From: Subtercola frigoramans
GTDB lineage: Bacteria; Actinomycetota; Actinomycetes; Actinomycetales; Microbacteriaceae
Assembly: GCF_016907385.1 (NCBI RefSeq)
Contig: NZ_JAFBBU010000001.1
Coordinates: 2,604,001-2,668,000 of the forward strand
Direction of reading: 5' to 3'
DNA: 64,000 bases
Position numbers and translations under genes: made by a program. The notes below the pieces were generated by a model. The model made no database searches, was not told the origin of the DNA, and saw only the letters and a list, made by a program, of their open reading frames with translations. Positions 47,589 to 55,976 of the stretch are shown here, in pieces (position 1 is the stretch's first letter; each line of letters begins with the position of its first letter).

Positions 47589-49055
47589 CTACCGAGGGCC
47601 TGTCCTGGATGCGGGGGTCTTCTTCCAGCCCTCCTCCCCGTGAATCACCTCCCGCGTGAGGCTCAGGGTTCCGAGTACCGACTGGGTGTCGCGAAGACTC
47701 ATGCCGGTTCTCGATGCGATGTCTTCGACGCTACGGGACGTGCGCACGGCGAGCGCGTCAAGAACTCGGAGCTGCTGGGGATGCCGGCGTTCGGCCGATG
47801 GGGCCGCACTCTCACTGCCTGGACTGCCTGGACTGCCTGCACTACCTGCAGGATCACCCGTGACAAGCTCAGCGGCCTCGTCCGCGCTCGTCACACACAC
47901 AGCATCGAACTCACGAAGCAGGCGGTGACACCCTGCCGACGCCGCCGAGGTCACAGGCCCGGGGACGGCCCCCAGCGGGCGACCCATCGAGGCCGCATGA
48001 GCTGCGGTATTCAGCGACCCGCTTCGAGCCCCCGCTTCGATGACGATCGTCGCCTGCGAAACGGCCGCTATCAACCGGTTTCTCTGCAAGAACCTCCATT
48101 TCGTCGGAGGCGCCCCGCACGGCAGCTCCGAGACGATCACGCCCTCGCTCGCAATGCGGGAGAGAAGAGAGTCGTGCCCCGAGGGATACGAGCGGTCCAC
48201 ACCACCAGCGAGAAAGGCGATGGTGAGCCCGGAGCTTGCCAGTGCTGCCCGGTGAGACATTCCATCGATGCCGTACGCCGCACCCGAGACGATCCCGAAC
48301 CCGCGATCACAGAGACCCGCCGACAGTTCCATGGCGACGTGCTCGCCGTATCCGGTGGCGGCTCTCGCCCCGACAAGCGCCAGGGAATGACCCACCGCTG
48401 CGAGTGACCCCGGCGCACCGCGCACCCAGAGCGCAAGCGGTTCGTGTGCATCGAGGTCACTCAGCCTTGCGGGCCAGTCGTCATCGGCCGGTGTGAGCAG
48501 CCGGGCGCCGCAGCGGGCAGCAAGACGCATCGACGTGAGAGCCGAGTTCGCCGCGAGGCGTGGCATCCATCGTTCGATCGCGAGCCCAACCTCACGATCA
48601 GACGCGATTTCGGCACCAGCGGCGAGGGCGTCCGCACGAATCCGCCCTGGGGAGTGGCGCTCGACCAACGCTCGGAGGGCACCCGCAGCGCCAAGCGCCC
48701 GCACAAGGATTCCCGCCGCGACGTCACCGGGTTCGGCGATTCCGCTCCAGGTAGCGCGGGCGAATCGTTCGGCGGCCCACTCACTGACGCTCTCCGTGTC
48801 GCCGGAGTGACGTGCACTATGGCTGTCTGTACCAGAGCTGTTTGCGCCCGGTCTGTTCGCGCCAGAGGTGTTCACACCAGAGATCTTCGCAGCCGGGCCG
48901 CTAGTACTGGAGCTGGCTGTGGAGCTGATGGCATCGGGGCTCTCGATACCGAGGCCGACGGATTGACAGGCTTCGGCCTCGAATCCTTCCGTCTGGTCGC
49001 TGATTGCGCGCACCGCCGCAATGATCGTCGCCTCGTCGAGCGAGAAGAGCGTCAT
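47589..49055 (-). CDS. dprA: DNA-processing protein DprA
   Basis: 488 residues. A Ser/Thr/Gly-rich stretch near 45-70 varies; the Rossmann core follows: LALVGARAATGYGEHVA, the conserved FLAGGVDRSYPSGH, RNRLIAAVSQATIVIEAG and GSLNTAAHA. A C-terminal winged helix (about 430-475) is present. DprA loads RecA on incoming single-stranded DNA. It overlaps comM by 4 bp. The spacer between PSGPA-type segments (about 45-70) is a low-complexity repeat of SG/PGAN units. Confidence 0.95.
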   Translation of the reverse strand: MTLFSLDEATIIAAVRAISDQTEGFEAEACQSVGLGIESPDAISSTASSSTSGPAAKISGVNTSGANRPGANSSGTDSHSARHSGDTESVSEWAAERFARATWSGIAEPGDVAAGILVRALGAAGALRALVERHSPGRIRADALAAGAEIASDREVGLAIERWMPRLAANSALTSMRLAARCGARLLTPADDDWPARLSDLDAHEPLALWVRGAPGSLAAVGHSLALVGARAATGYGEHVAMELSAGLCDRGFGIVSGAAYGIDGMSHRAALASSGLTIAFLAGGVDRSYPSGHDSLLSRIASEGVIVSELPCGAPPTKWRFLQRNRLIAAVSQATIVIEAGARSGSLNTAAHAASMGRPLGAVPGPVTSAASAGCHRLLREFDAVCVTSADEAAELVTGDPAGSAGSPGSPGSESAAPSAERRHPQQLRVLDALAVRTSRSVEDIASRTGMSLRDTQSVLGTLSLTREVIHGEEGWKKTPASRTGPR

Positions 49056-50581
49056 GAGACCGACCTCCGGAGGTAGAGGGCCCGTCCGATGTGGTCGGAG
49101 CCTGGGTGGTCGAAGCCATCAAGATCGGCCAGCGTCCACGCGACACGCAGGATGCGGTCGTATCCGCGCATGGTGATCCCGCCCCTCTCCAATGCACGAT
49201 CCAACGAGGTCAGGGCCGCGGGAGACAGTTTCCTCGGCCCTGCCCTGAGCCACGCCCCTGAGACTTCGCTGTTGAGCCGCCAGGGGGTCGATGTGAGCCT
49301 GTCTGCTGCTGCCACCCGTGCTTGATTCACCTGGCCGCGCGCGAGCTCAGTTGTCAGACGCTGCTTGTCAGCGCTCAGCCGAAGTTCCGCGGCGGTCACC
49401 CGGCGAACCTGCACCTGGATGTCGATCCGGTCGAGAAGCGGCCCCGACAACCTCGCAAGGTAGCGCCTTCGGGTGTTGGGCGTGCAGGTGCAGGTGGAGT
49501 CGATCGCACCGTACTGGCCACACGGGCAAGGGTTGGCCGCGAGCACCAATTGGAACCTTCCAGGAAAACGTGCCACGGCGTTCGCACGGTGGATGCTGAT
49601 CACCCCTGATTCGAGCGGCTGGCGGAGGCAGTCCAGAACATTCGTCGCAAATTCGGGTGCTTCGTCGAGAAAGAGCACTCCGTTCGACGCGCGGGCGGCC
49701 GCGCCCGGCCGGATCTGCCGGGACCCACCCCCGATCAGAGCGGCAGCGGTCGCCGTATGGTGGGGGCTCTCAAATGGGGGCCTGGTGACGAGCGCCTGGG
49801 GCACACTCGCACGGGAGAGCGAGCGCACGGCGGTGACCTCGAGGGCGGCTTCAGTGCCGAGGTCGGGGAGCAACCCGGGCAACCGGGATGCCAGCATCGT
49901 CTTGCCGGCCCCGGGGGGTCCGAGCAGAAATACGTGATGACCCCCGGCGGCCGCCGCGACCATTGCCAGTACCGCGTCTGGATTGCCGATGACGTCGGCG
50001 AGTTCGTGGACCGGCTCCAGGTCGTCGGCCGCGCCACTGGATTCGATGGCATCACGATCGATGTGCTCGAAAGCACCACCGTGGAAGATCGCCGCATCGC
50101 GCATCGAAATGACGGGGACAATGACGACCCCCGGCACCAACTCTGCCTCCCGGCGATTGCCTGCCGGCACCACAAATTTCGTGAATCCCGCGCGCGCAGC
50201 GGCGGCGATGGCCGGCAGCACACCGTTCATCGGTCGCAATCGCCCGTCCAGGCTCAGCTCGCCCAGGTGCACGACGCCCTCGATCGACGAAGCAGAGATC
50301 GAACCCGCCGCCGCGAGGATGCTCATCGCGATGCCGAGATCGAAGGTGGAGCCGTGTTTGGGCAGGGCCGCAGGCGACAGGTTCACGGTGATCTTGGCCG
50401 TGGGCAACGGGCACCCGGAGTTCGCTGCAGCCGACCGCACACGGTCTCGAGAATCGGCAAGCGCTGTGTCTGGCAGACCGATGATCATCAGCGTCGGCAG
50501 TCCATTGCCGATATCGGCCTCGACCTCGACCATCGATCCGGTCATGCCCATCAGGGCCACGGAATGTGTTCGAGCGACCAT
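49052..50581 (-). CDS. comM: YifB family Mg-chelatase-like AAA+ ATPase (ComM)
   Basis: 509 residues from ATG 50581 ([12 protein letters not shown]); the upstream open frame lies over yraN and is rejected. The N-terminal Lon-protease-like fold (TVNLSPAALPKHGSTFDLGI region) precedes the AAA+ core with Walker A GPPGAGKTML and Walker B LFLDEAPEF, then four cysteines (NPCPCGQYG ... CTCT). ComM is a helicase that helps integrate incoming DNA. The start shares one base with the yraN stop, and the 3' end overlaps dprA, so yraN-comM-dprA is one coupled operon. Confidence 0.95.
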   Translation of the reverse strand: MVARTHSVALMGMTGSMVEVEADIGNGLPTLMIIGLPDTALADSRDRVRSAAANSGCPLPTAKITVNLSPAALPKHGSTFDLGIAMSILAAAGSISASSIEGVVHLGELSLDGRLRPMNGVLPAIAAAARAGFTKFVVPAGNRREAELVPGVVIVPVISMRDAAIFHGGAFEHIDRDAIESSGAADDLEPVHELADVIGNPDAVLAMVAAAAGGHHVFLLGPPGAGKTMLASRLPGLLPDLGTEAALEVTAVRSLSRASVPQALVTRPPFESPHHTATAAALIGGGSRQIRPGAAARASNGVLFLDEAPEFATNVLDCLRQPLESGVISIHRANAVARFPGRFQLVLAANPCPCGQYGAIDSTCTCTPNTRRRYLARLSGPLLDRIDIQVQVRRVTAAELRLSADKQRLTTELARGQVNQARVAAADRLTSTPWRLNSEVSGAWLRAGPRKLSPAALTSLDRALERGGITMRGYDRILRVAWTLADLDGFDHPGSDHIGRALYLRRSVS

Positions 50582-50937
50582 CAGAAGATCCCCTCGATGT
50601 GCTCGATCGTCGCTGCCCCGTTGAGCGGCGCGACGACACCGATGGCGTCGATACGGATCTGCCGTCTGGCCTGCGGGGCCGCCTCGCACCACGCGCGACT
50701 CAGGCGGCGCAGTCGGGCAAGCTTTCCGAGGGTGATCGCCTCGAATGGATGCCCGTACCGGAGCCCCGAGCGCGTCTTCACTTCGACGAAGACCGTCACG
50801 CCGTGTTTCTCGGCGACCAGGTCGAGTTCGCCGATCTCGCACCGCCAGTTGCGGTCGAGGATCGAATACCCCTGCTGCTCGAGATAAGCGGCCGCGAGCG
50901 CTTCACCACGCCGGCCGAGTACGTCTTTCGCCTTCAT
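50581..50937 (-). CDS. YraN family (UPF0102) nuclease-fold protein
   Basis: 118 residues from ATG 50937, fixed by GGAGGT four bases upstream (an in-frame GTG 18 bp earlier lacks this). [25 protein letters not shown], then EIGELDLVA and FVEVKTRSG, give the (D/E)-ExK restriction-endonuclease-like core found in UPF0102. Role unknown, but it is almost always with comM and dprA, which hints at DNA processing. First gene of that operon. Confidence 0.93.
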   Translation of the reverse strand: MKAKDVLGRRGEALAAAYLEQQGYSILDRNWRCEIGELDLVAEKHGVTVFVEVKTRSGLRYGHPFEAITLGKLARLRRLSRAWCEAAPQARRQIRIDAIGVVAPLNGAATIEHIEGIF

Positions 50938-51108
50938 CACTACCTCCGCCACCAACTGTGGCGAAGCAGCGCTCGACTAGTAGGCCCGACAACTCAAACT
51001 GTGCAGAACTACGAAAGCGGTGCGGTTGTGAGGGGACAGTGCGGGCGGAGGCCGAGCACAAAGACGACTCAGGGCCGCGATCACCCCTGACCGAGCATCC
51101 AGGAATCC

Positions 51109-51432
51109 CTACTCGTCGAGCGCAAGCTCCTTCGGCAGCTCGAAGTCCTTCGACGACAGCTCTTCGATGTTCACGTCTTTGAAGGTGAGTACCCGCACCG
51201 ACTTCACGAAGCGGTCGGAGCGATACACGTCCCAGACCCAGACATCGCTCATCGTGAGCTCGAAATAGAAGTCGTGCTCGGTGTCGCGGCGCACCAGATC
51301 GACATCGTTCGCCAGGTAGAACCGGCGCTCAGTCTCGATGACGTACTTGAACTGCGAGACAACGTCACGATATTCGCGGTAGAGGGCCAACTCGACCTCG
51401 CGGTCGTAATCCTCGAACTCATCTTCTTCCAT
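51109..51432 (-). CDS. DUF2469 protein
   Basis: 107 residues, acidic. The start MEEDEFEDYDREVELALYRE and the core FKYVIETERRFYLAND are highly conserved in actinobacteria (DUF2469). Function unknown. It sits between rnhB and yraN, its normal place, 63 bp after rnhB. TAGACT lies nine bases before the ATG. Confidence 0.93.
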   Translation of the reverse strand: MEEDEFEDYDREVELALYREYRDVVSQFKYVIETERRFYLANDVDLVRRDTEHDFYFELTMSDVWVWDVYRSDRFVKSVRVLTFKDVNIEELSSKDFELPKELALDE

Positions 51433-51495
51433 GGTGGGGCAAGTCTACAGCCAGCCACCCGGCCACCCACGGGCACGATGAGCGGAGTCGGGAGC

Positions 51496-52164
51496 TCAGG
51501 AAGGCTGGGCGATCATCCGCTCGCTCTTCAACCAGGTGCGCCGGTGGTGATCCGTGGCACCCAGCAGTTCGATCGCGTCGAAGTGCGCGCTGCTGCCGTA
51601 CCCCTTGTTGCTGGCCCAGCCATAGCCGGGCGTCACGTTGTCTAGCTCGATCATGAGCCTGTCGCGGTGCACTTTGGCTACAACCGACGCGGCGGCCACC
51701 GAGGCGCAGTCCCGGTCGGCCTTGACCCGCGTCGTGATGCTGAGTGGCGTCGTCAGCGACGGTGAGAGCCAATCGTGCGAGCCGTCGAGCAGCACCACGG
51801 AGCGGAGAACATCTGTTCCAGCGGCGTGCAACTGGCCGAGCGCACGCTTGCCCGCGAGGCCGAGGCAGGCGATGATGCCGAGGCGGTCAACTTCTTCGGC
51901 ACTCGCAAGCCCGACAGCGGATGCCCGGACCCAAGCCGATGCGAGCGGCGCCAGGACCTCGCGGCGGGCCTCCGACAGCAGTTTCGAATCCCGGAGCCCC
52001 ACGGGAAACACTCCCGGACGCCGAGGATCGATGACGCACATCCCCACCGCGACCGGGCCGGCGAGCGCACCGCGGCCGACCTCGTCGACACCGATGACCA
52101 GCTCTGCGCCCGCGCGGCCGAGCGCGCGTTCATGCCGGAGAGTCGGATCTGCGACCGGACTCAC
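51496..52164 (-). CDS. rnhB: ribonuclease HII
   Basis: 222 residues. The metal site is visible: Asp27-Glu28 in GVDEVGRGALAGP, an Asp in VLLDGSHDW and KADRDCASVAAASVVAKVHRD. It removes RNA primers and misincorporated ribonucleotides from DNA. The start overlaps the lepB stop by 4 bp, so the two genes are coupled. Confidence 0.97.
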   Translation of the reverse strand: MSPVADPTLRHERALGRAGAELVIGVDEVGRGALAGPVAVGMCVIDPRRPGVFPVGLRDSKLLSEARREVLAPLASAWVRASAVGLASAEEVDRLGIIACLGLAGKRALGQLHAAGTDVLRSVVLLDGSHDWLSPSLTTPLSITTRVKADRDCASVAAASVVAKVHRDRLMIELDNVTPGYGWASNKGYGSSAHFDAIELLGATDHHRRTWLKSERMIAQPS

Positions 52165-52931
52165 CCAGAGACTCCGGGCGCTGCGGTGGGTGCGGCCTCT
52201 TTGGCAGCCCGGAAGACAGAGGAATAGTTGTCGAGGAACGTCCAGCGGTCAGCGGGCCAGGTGATCCACAGCGCGCGCCCCACGACATCGCCGATGGGCA
52301 CGAAGCCACCGCCCGGCTTTCCCTGGTTGTACCGGGAGTCTGCCGAGTTGTAGCGGTTGTCACCCATGACCCAGAGGGAGCCGGCCGGAACGGTCACATC
52401 GAACGCGAGGTCGGAGACCTTGGTCACCCCTTCGGGCAGCTTCAGGTAGGGCTCGCTCAGGGGAACATCGTTCACCATCATCTGGCCGAGGGCGTTGCAG
52501 CACGTGATGTGGTCACCGGGCAGGCCGATGACCCGCTTGATGAGGTGGTCGTTGCTGTCGGTCGCCGCGAGCCCGACGGCATCGAGCACCCAGTTGACAG
52601 CCGATACCAGCGGCGTGGTCGGCGCATCGACGTGCGGCTGAAGCCATCCGCCCGGGTCTTTGAAGACGACGACATCGCCGCGCTCGACGGGCATGATGCG
52701 GGGCTCGAGTTCATTGACGAGGATGCGGTCGTTCACCTGGAGCGTGTTCTCCATCGAACCCGAAGGAATGTAGAACGAACGAACCAGGAAGGTCTTGATG
52801 AGCACTGAGGCCAGAAGCGCGACGAGAAAGATGATCAGGATGTCACGAATGAAGAGGGCGGTGCTGCGTGTGCGCCGCCCCCGGCGTCTGCCGGCACGAT
52901 CGTGTCGTGTCGGCAACGTTGTTTCTGTCAT
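52161..52931 (-). CDS. lepB: signal peptidase I
   Basis: 256 residues. A basic N-terminus and one membrane helix (about 27-49) are followed by the catalytic Ser59 in YIPSGSMENTL and Lys132 in HLIKRVIGLPGD, and by WVMGDNRYNSADSR. It cleaves Sec and Tat signal peptides on the outer face of the membrane. It follows rplS after a 150-bp spacer with a strong hairpin and overlaps rnhB. Confidence 0.97.
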   Translation of the reverse strand: MTETTLPTRHDRAGRRRGRRTRSTALFIRDILIIFLVALLASVLIKTFLVRSFYIPSGSMENTLQVNDRILVNELEPRIMPVERGDVVVFKDPGGWLQPHVDAPTTPLVSAVNWVLDAVGLAATDSNDHLIKRVIGLPGDHITCCNALGQMMVNDVPLSEPYLKLPEGVTKVSDLAFDVTVPAGSLWVMGDNRYNSADSRYNQGKPGGGFVPIGDVVGRALWITWPADRWTFLDNYSSVFRAAKEAAPTAAPGVSG

Positions 52932-52940
52932 TTAACCGCC

Positions 52941-52975
52941 TGAGCTCCCGACCCATTTTATGGGGCGGGAGCTCA
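52941..52975 (-). terminator. nested hairpin between rplS and lepB
   Basis: Outer arms TGAGCTCCCG/CGGGAGCTCA (52941-52950, 52966-52975) and inner arms CCCA/TGGG (52952-52955, 52961-52964), with a 5-base loop and one A/G mismatch. Near-continuous 14-bp stem. It stands about 105 bp after the rplS stop and just before the lepB start. No T-run; terminator or attenuator. Confidence 0.6.
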
Positions 52976-53081
52976 GTGGAGATGTCAAGACGCTCGGCTC
53001 GAGCGGCATATTCCCAGCCGCGTTACCCAAACGTTAGGCCACCGTACAGCTGGCCGTTCGTTTGGAGCCGAACAGGTGCGA

Positions 53082-53426
53082 CTAGTCGCGCTTCTCTTTG
53101 ATCTTCGCCTTCTTGCCGCGAAGTGCGCGGAGGTAGTACAGCTTCGCGCGACGGACGTCACCGCGGGTGACGACCTCGATGTGGTCGATGATGGGCGAGT
53201 GAACCGGGAAGGTACGCTCGACGCCGACCTGGAAGCTGACCTTGCGTACGCAGAATGTCTCGCGAACACCCTCGCCCGACTTGCCGATGACGACGCCCTG
53301 GAACACCTGCACTCGCGAGCGAGTACCTTCGATGATGTTGACGTGAACGCGAACGGTGTCGCCCGCGCGGAAGTCAGGAACATCGCTGCGCAGTGAAGCT
53401 GCGTCTACGCTGTCGAGAATATGCAT
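53082..53426 (-). CDS. rplS: 50S ribosomal protein L19
   Basis: 114 residues, full length. [23 protein letters not shown] and [20 protein letters not shown] are L19 signatures. In many bacteria rplS closes the rpsP-rimM-trmD operon; here it is separate, upstream of lepB, with map and trmD more than 1.6 kb away. Confidence 0.98.
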   Translation of the reverse strand: MHILDSVDAASLRSDVPDFRAGDTVRVHVNIIEGTRSRVQVFQGVVIGKSGEGVRETFCVRKVSFQVGVERTFPVHSPIIDHIEVVTRGDVRRAKLYYLRALRGKKAKIKEKRD

Positions 53427-53447
53427 GATGTGTCGCTCTCTGTAACC

Positions 53448-53519
53448 GCCACAGGTCGACTACGTGTTCATAGTTAGAGGAAAGAGTGTGCACTCGTAAC
53501 TGCAGAACTCCCCTGTGGC
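53448..53519 (-). promoter_or_regulatory. structured leader of rplS
   Basis: GCCACAGG (53448-53455) pairs with CCTGTGGC (53512-53519) around a loop that contains a second hairpin GAGTG-TG-CACTC (53484-53495). It lies 22 bases before the rplS start. It is a possible L19 autoregulation leader, with no match to a known family that I can confirm. Confidence 0.35.
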
Positions 53520-53531
53520 AGAGTCTGGCGG

Positions 53532-53554
53532 TGGCACAATCGTCAATTGTGCCA
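53532..53554 (-). terminator. small hairpin after membrane-protein gene
   Basis: TGGCACAAT/ATTGTGCCA with a 5-base loop, 63 bp after the stop at 53617. No T-run. Confidence 0.45.
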
Positions 53555-53616
53555 TGACAGCGCGGCTTTAAGCAAAGCGCAGAAGATCACCGCGTCAGCA
53601 CTGGCGCGGCCAGCGG

Positions 53617-54135
53617 TCACTTCTGGTGGCTGCGCCCAGTGTCGATCACGATGTACTCGCCATCGGCGACGATCGGAGCTCGCGGTGCAGACGAGACGCC
53701 GGCAGCAGCAGCCTGCGCCTCAGCCATCTGCGCCGCGTACTGGAAGGAGTCGAAGACACCACTGACCCGCCGTTTTGTCTCAGCGCCCAGCTGGAAGATT
53801 GACGCCCAGAACGCGGCAAGACCGAACACGACGACGGCAACCGACAGAAGTGTGCCGACTGGCGTCAGGAACCCGACGGCGATGATCGCAGCGTGCCAGG
53901 CGGCCAGGAGTCCCGTGTCTAGCCACGACAGTGCGCGGGCCTGACGCACCGACCTGCGGAGATAGTTCAGCACGCCGACACCGGCGAGCCCGAGAGCGAG
54001 AACCCCGCACGAAAGCAGCACGAGCAGGAACTGCCAGCCTGACCCGCCGAAGACCGACCAACCGATCAGCACCCACAAGGGCAACACGACAACAGCGGCA
54101 ACCTGCCAGTAGTAGAAAGCCCGGCGAACGAACAT
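53617..54135 (-). CDS. uncharacterised four-helix membrane protein
   Basis: 172 residues. Membrane helices at about 9-29, 33-55, 75-95 and 98-118; the last 50 residues are Ala/Gln-rich and soluble, ending in VADGEYIVIDTGRSHQK. No functional motif was recognised. TACGAT six bases before the ATG indicates a leaderless promoter. It is divergent from map over 75 bp. Confidence 0.8.
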   Translation of the reverse strand: MFVRRAFYYWQVAAVVVLPLWVLIGWSVFGGSGWQFLLVLLSCGVLALGLAGVGVLNYLRRSVRQARALSWLDTGLLAAWHAAIIAVGFLTPVGTLLSVAVVVFGLAAFWASIFQLGAETKRRVSGVFDSFQYAAQMAEAQAAAAGVSSAPRAPIVADGEYIVIDTGRSHQK

Positions 54136-54141
54136 GCGTCA

Positions 54142-54147
54142 ATCGTA
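54142..54147 (-). promoter_or_regulatory. -10-like box of four-helix membrane-protein gene
   Basis: TACGAT, six bases before ATG 54135; leaderless arrangement. Confidence 0.5.
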
Positions 54148-54210
54148 CGGCGGGTAACGTGGGTTCGGTCCAATCGCGTTTGGTACACAGGCAAATCAAA
54201 GGGAACCGCC

Positions 54211-54978
54211 ATGATCGAGCTCAGAACACCCGCCGAAATCGAGAAGATGCAAGTCGCAGGTATCTTCGTCGGCGAGGTGCTCACCGAACTCGCCGCCCGG
54301 GCCACGGTCGGCATGAACCTTCTCAAGCTCGACCAGATCGCCCACGACATGATCCGGGCCCGCGGAGCCGAGTCGTGCTACATCGACTACCACCCCTCGT
54401 TCGGCGCCAGCCCCTTCGGCAAAGTGCTCTGCACCTCGGTCAACGATGCAGTGCTGCACGGGCTCCCCCACGACTACCGCCTGGCAGACGGCGACATGAT
54501 CTCCCTCGACTTCGCCGCCTCCGTCGACGGCTGGGTCTCCGACAGTGCCATCACCGTCATCGTCGGTACTCCAAGGCCAGAGGATGCCCGGCTCATCGAC
54601 ACCACGACCAGGGCCCTCGACGCGGGCATTGCTGCGGCCCAGCCCGGCGGAAGACTGGGCGACATCTCGGCCGCCATCGCTGCGGTCGCCCTGGCCGACG
54701 GATACACGATCAACACCGATTTCGGCGGCCACAGCGTCGGACGCACGATGCACGGAGACCTTCACCTTCCCAACAACGGTCGCCCCGGCCGAGGCGTGCA
54801 CCTCAAACCCGGCATCGTCATCGCGATCGAACCGTGGTTCCTCGAAACGACTGACAAGATCGTTACCGACAAAGACGGCTGGACACTCCGCAGCGCCGAC
54901 GGCTCCCGCGGCGCGCACATGGAGCACACGGTCGCGATCACGGCCGACGGCCCCCTGGTCTTGAGCGCTCGCTCCTGA
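54211..54978 (+). CDS. map: methionine aminopeptidase type I
   Basis: 255 residues. Metal ligands of the pita-bread fold are recognisable: two Asp in SLDFAASVDGWVSDSA, His in GGHSVGRTMHG, Glu in IAIEPWF and Glu in HMEHTVAI. It removes the initiator Met. AAAGGGA lies upstream of the ATG. The gene converges on trmD, and the spacer carries repeat copy 2. Confidence 0.97.
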   Translation: MIELRTPAEIEKMQVAGIFVGEVLTELAARATVGMNLLKLDQIAHDMIRARGAESCYIDYHPSFGASPFGKVLCTSVNDAVLHGLPHDYRLADGDMISLDFAASVDGWVSDSAITVIVGTPRPEDARLIDTTTRALDAGIAAAQPGGRLGDISAAIAAVALADGYTINTDFGGHSVGRTMHGDLHLPNNGRPGRGVHLKPGIVIAIEPWFLETTDKIVTDKDGWTLRSADGSRGAHMEHTVAITADGPLVLSARS

Positions 54979-54985
54979 CGCACAA

Positions 54986-55070
54986 GTTTCGATACGCCAC
55001 CCTACGCGCTGCTACTCAACCAGCGTTGGGCCCGCCGATTGAGTAGCGGGCCGAGCCCGCGTATCGAAAT
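54986..55070. repeat. paired inverted half-units, copy 2, reversed order (map-trmD spacer)
   Basis: Left half: GTTTCGATAC (54986-54995), variable part, TACTCAACC (55013-55021). Right half: GATTGAGTA (55037-55045), stem GCGGGC-CGA-GCCCGC, GTATCGAAAT (55061-55070). The halves are the same as in the other three copies but face outward in the opposite order. Confidence 0.85.
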
Positions 55071-55079
55071 CCCACAGTG

Positions 55080-55868
55080 TCACTCCGGAGGCAGTAGGTC
55101 GGGCCGTACCCGCCGCGTACGCTCGAGCTGCTGCTCGCGCCGCCACGTCGCGATTGCCCCGTGGTTGCCGTTCGTGAGCACCGGCGGCACCGCGTACCCG
55201 CGCCATTCGGCGGGTTTGGTGTAGCTCGGGTACTCGAGTAGCCCATCCTCGTGCGACTCCTCGACGAGACTCTCGGGGTTGCCGATCACCCCGGGAATCA
55301 ACCGGCCGATCGCCTCGATCATCGCCATCACGGCGACCTCTCCCCCATTTAGCACGTAGTCGCCCAGGCTCACAAGCCTCACGGATTCCCGGCTCCCGGC
55401 ATACTCGAACACCCTCTGGTCGATCCCCTCATACCTCCCGCACCCGAAGACGATGTGTTCGGCCGTGCTGAGCTCGCGCGCCATCGCCTGCGTGAACACC
55501 TCGCCCGCCGGCGAAGGAAAGATGACGATCGTGCCTGCGACGCACTCGTGCCGATCATCCACTGGCCGGACTTCGCCGACCGGGGCACCTCCGTCAACTT
55601 CAGCACCCGCTCCGCCACGTGACCCATCGGGCTCCGACAATTCGCCCAGGATCGCGTCGAGTGCCTCGCCCCACGGCTCGGGCTTCATGACCATGCCTGC
55701 TCCGCCGCCATAAGGCTTGTCGTCGACGGTGCGGTGCCGGTCGTGCGTGAACGTGCGCAGGTCGTGCACCATCACGTCGAGAATGCCGTCCTCGCGGGCC
55801 CGCCCGAGCAGCGAGATGTCGAGCGCGTCGAAGAAGGTGGGAAAGATGGTGACGATGTCGATGCGCAT
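55080..55868 (-). CDS. trmD: tRNA (guanine-37-N1)-methyltransferase
   Basis: 262 residues. Start [16 protein letters not shown]; the knot region [13 protein letters not shown] and [16 protein letters not shown]-terminus [18 protein letters not shown]. It methylates G37 in tRNA to prevent frameshifts. An insert of about 35 residues (about 85-118: Gly/Ala/Asp-rich, [17 protein letters not shown]) lies before [11 protein letters not shown] and makes it longer than usual. rimM, its normal neighbour, is separated by the DUF559 unit. Confidence 0.97.
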   Translation of the reverse strand: MRIDIVTIFPTFFDALDISLLGRAREDGILDVMVHDLRTFTHDRHRTVDDKPYGGGAGMVMKPEPWGEALDAILGELSEPDGSRGGAGAEVDGGAPVGEVRPVDDRHECVAGTIVIFPSPAGEVFTQAMARELSTAEHIVFGCGRYEGIDQRVFEYAGSRESVRLVSLGDYVLNGGEVAVMAMIEAIGRLIPGVIGNPESLVEESHEDGLLEYPSYTKPAEWRGYAVPPVLTNGNHGAIATWRREQQLERTRRVRPDLLPPE

Positions 55869-55874
55869 CCCAAA

Positions 55875-55880
55875 ACCCTA
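55875..55880 (-). promoter_or_regulatory. -10-like box of trmD
   Basis: TAGGGT, six bases before ATG 55868. TTGACC (55906-55901) lies 20 bp further up, at the very edge of the DUF559 unit; the spacing is longer than usual for a -35. Confidence 0.45.
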
Positions 55881-55905
55881 TCCCTGCGACCGCAGCGCTC
55901 CGGTC

Positions 55906-55976
55906 AAAACGCAATCGTCGGCCCTCGTTCAATCCAACGCAAATAGTTCGGAGGATCGAACGAGGGCCGACGATTG
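55906..55976. repeat. 71-bp palindrome, downstream flank of DUF559 gene
   Basis: Arms 55912-55930 and 55958-55976 are perfectly complementary over 19 bp, around a 27-base loop; AAAACG precedes the left arm. Direct copy of 56948-57018: arms identical, only five differences, all in the loop. The DUF559 stop codon (55931-55929) lies at the arm/loop border. Confidence 0.95.

Noticed and set aside
49052-50581. Magnesium chelatase for chlorophyll or cobalamin
   Set aside because: Mg-chelatase-like AAA core only; N-terminal fold and the yraN/dprA context show YifB/ComM.
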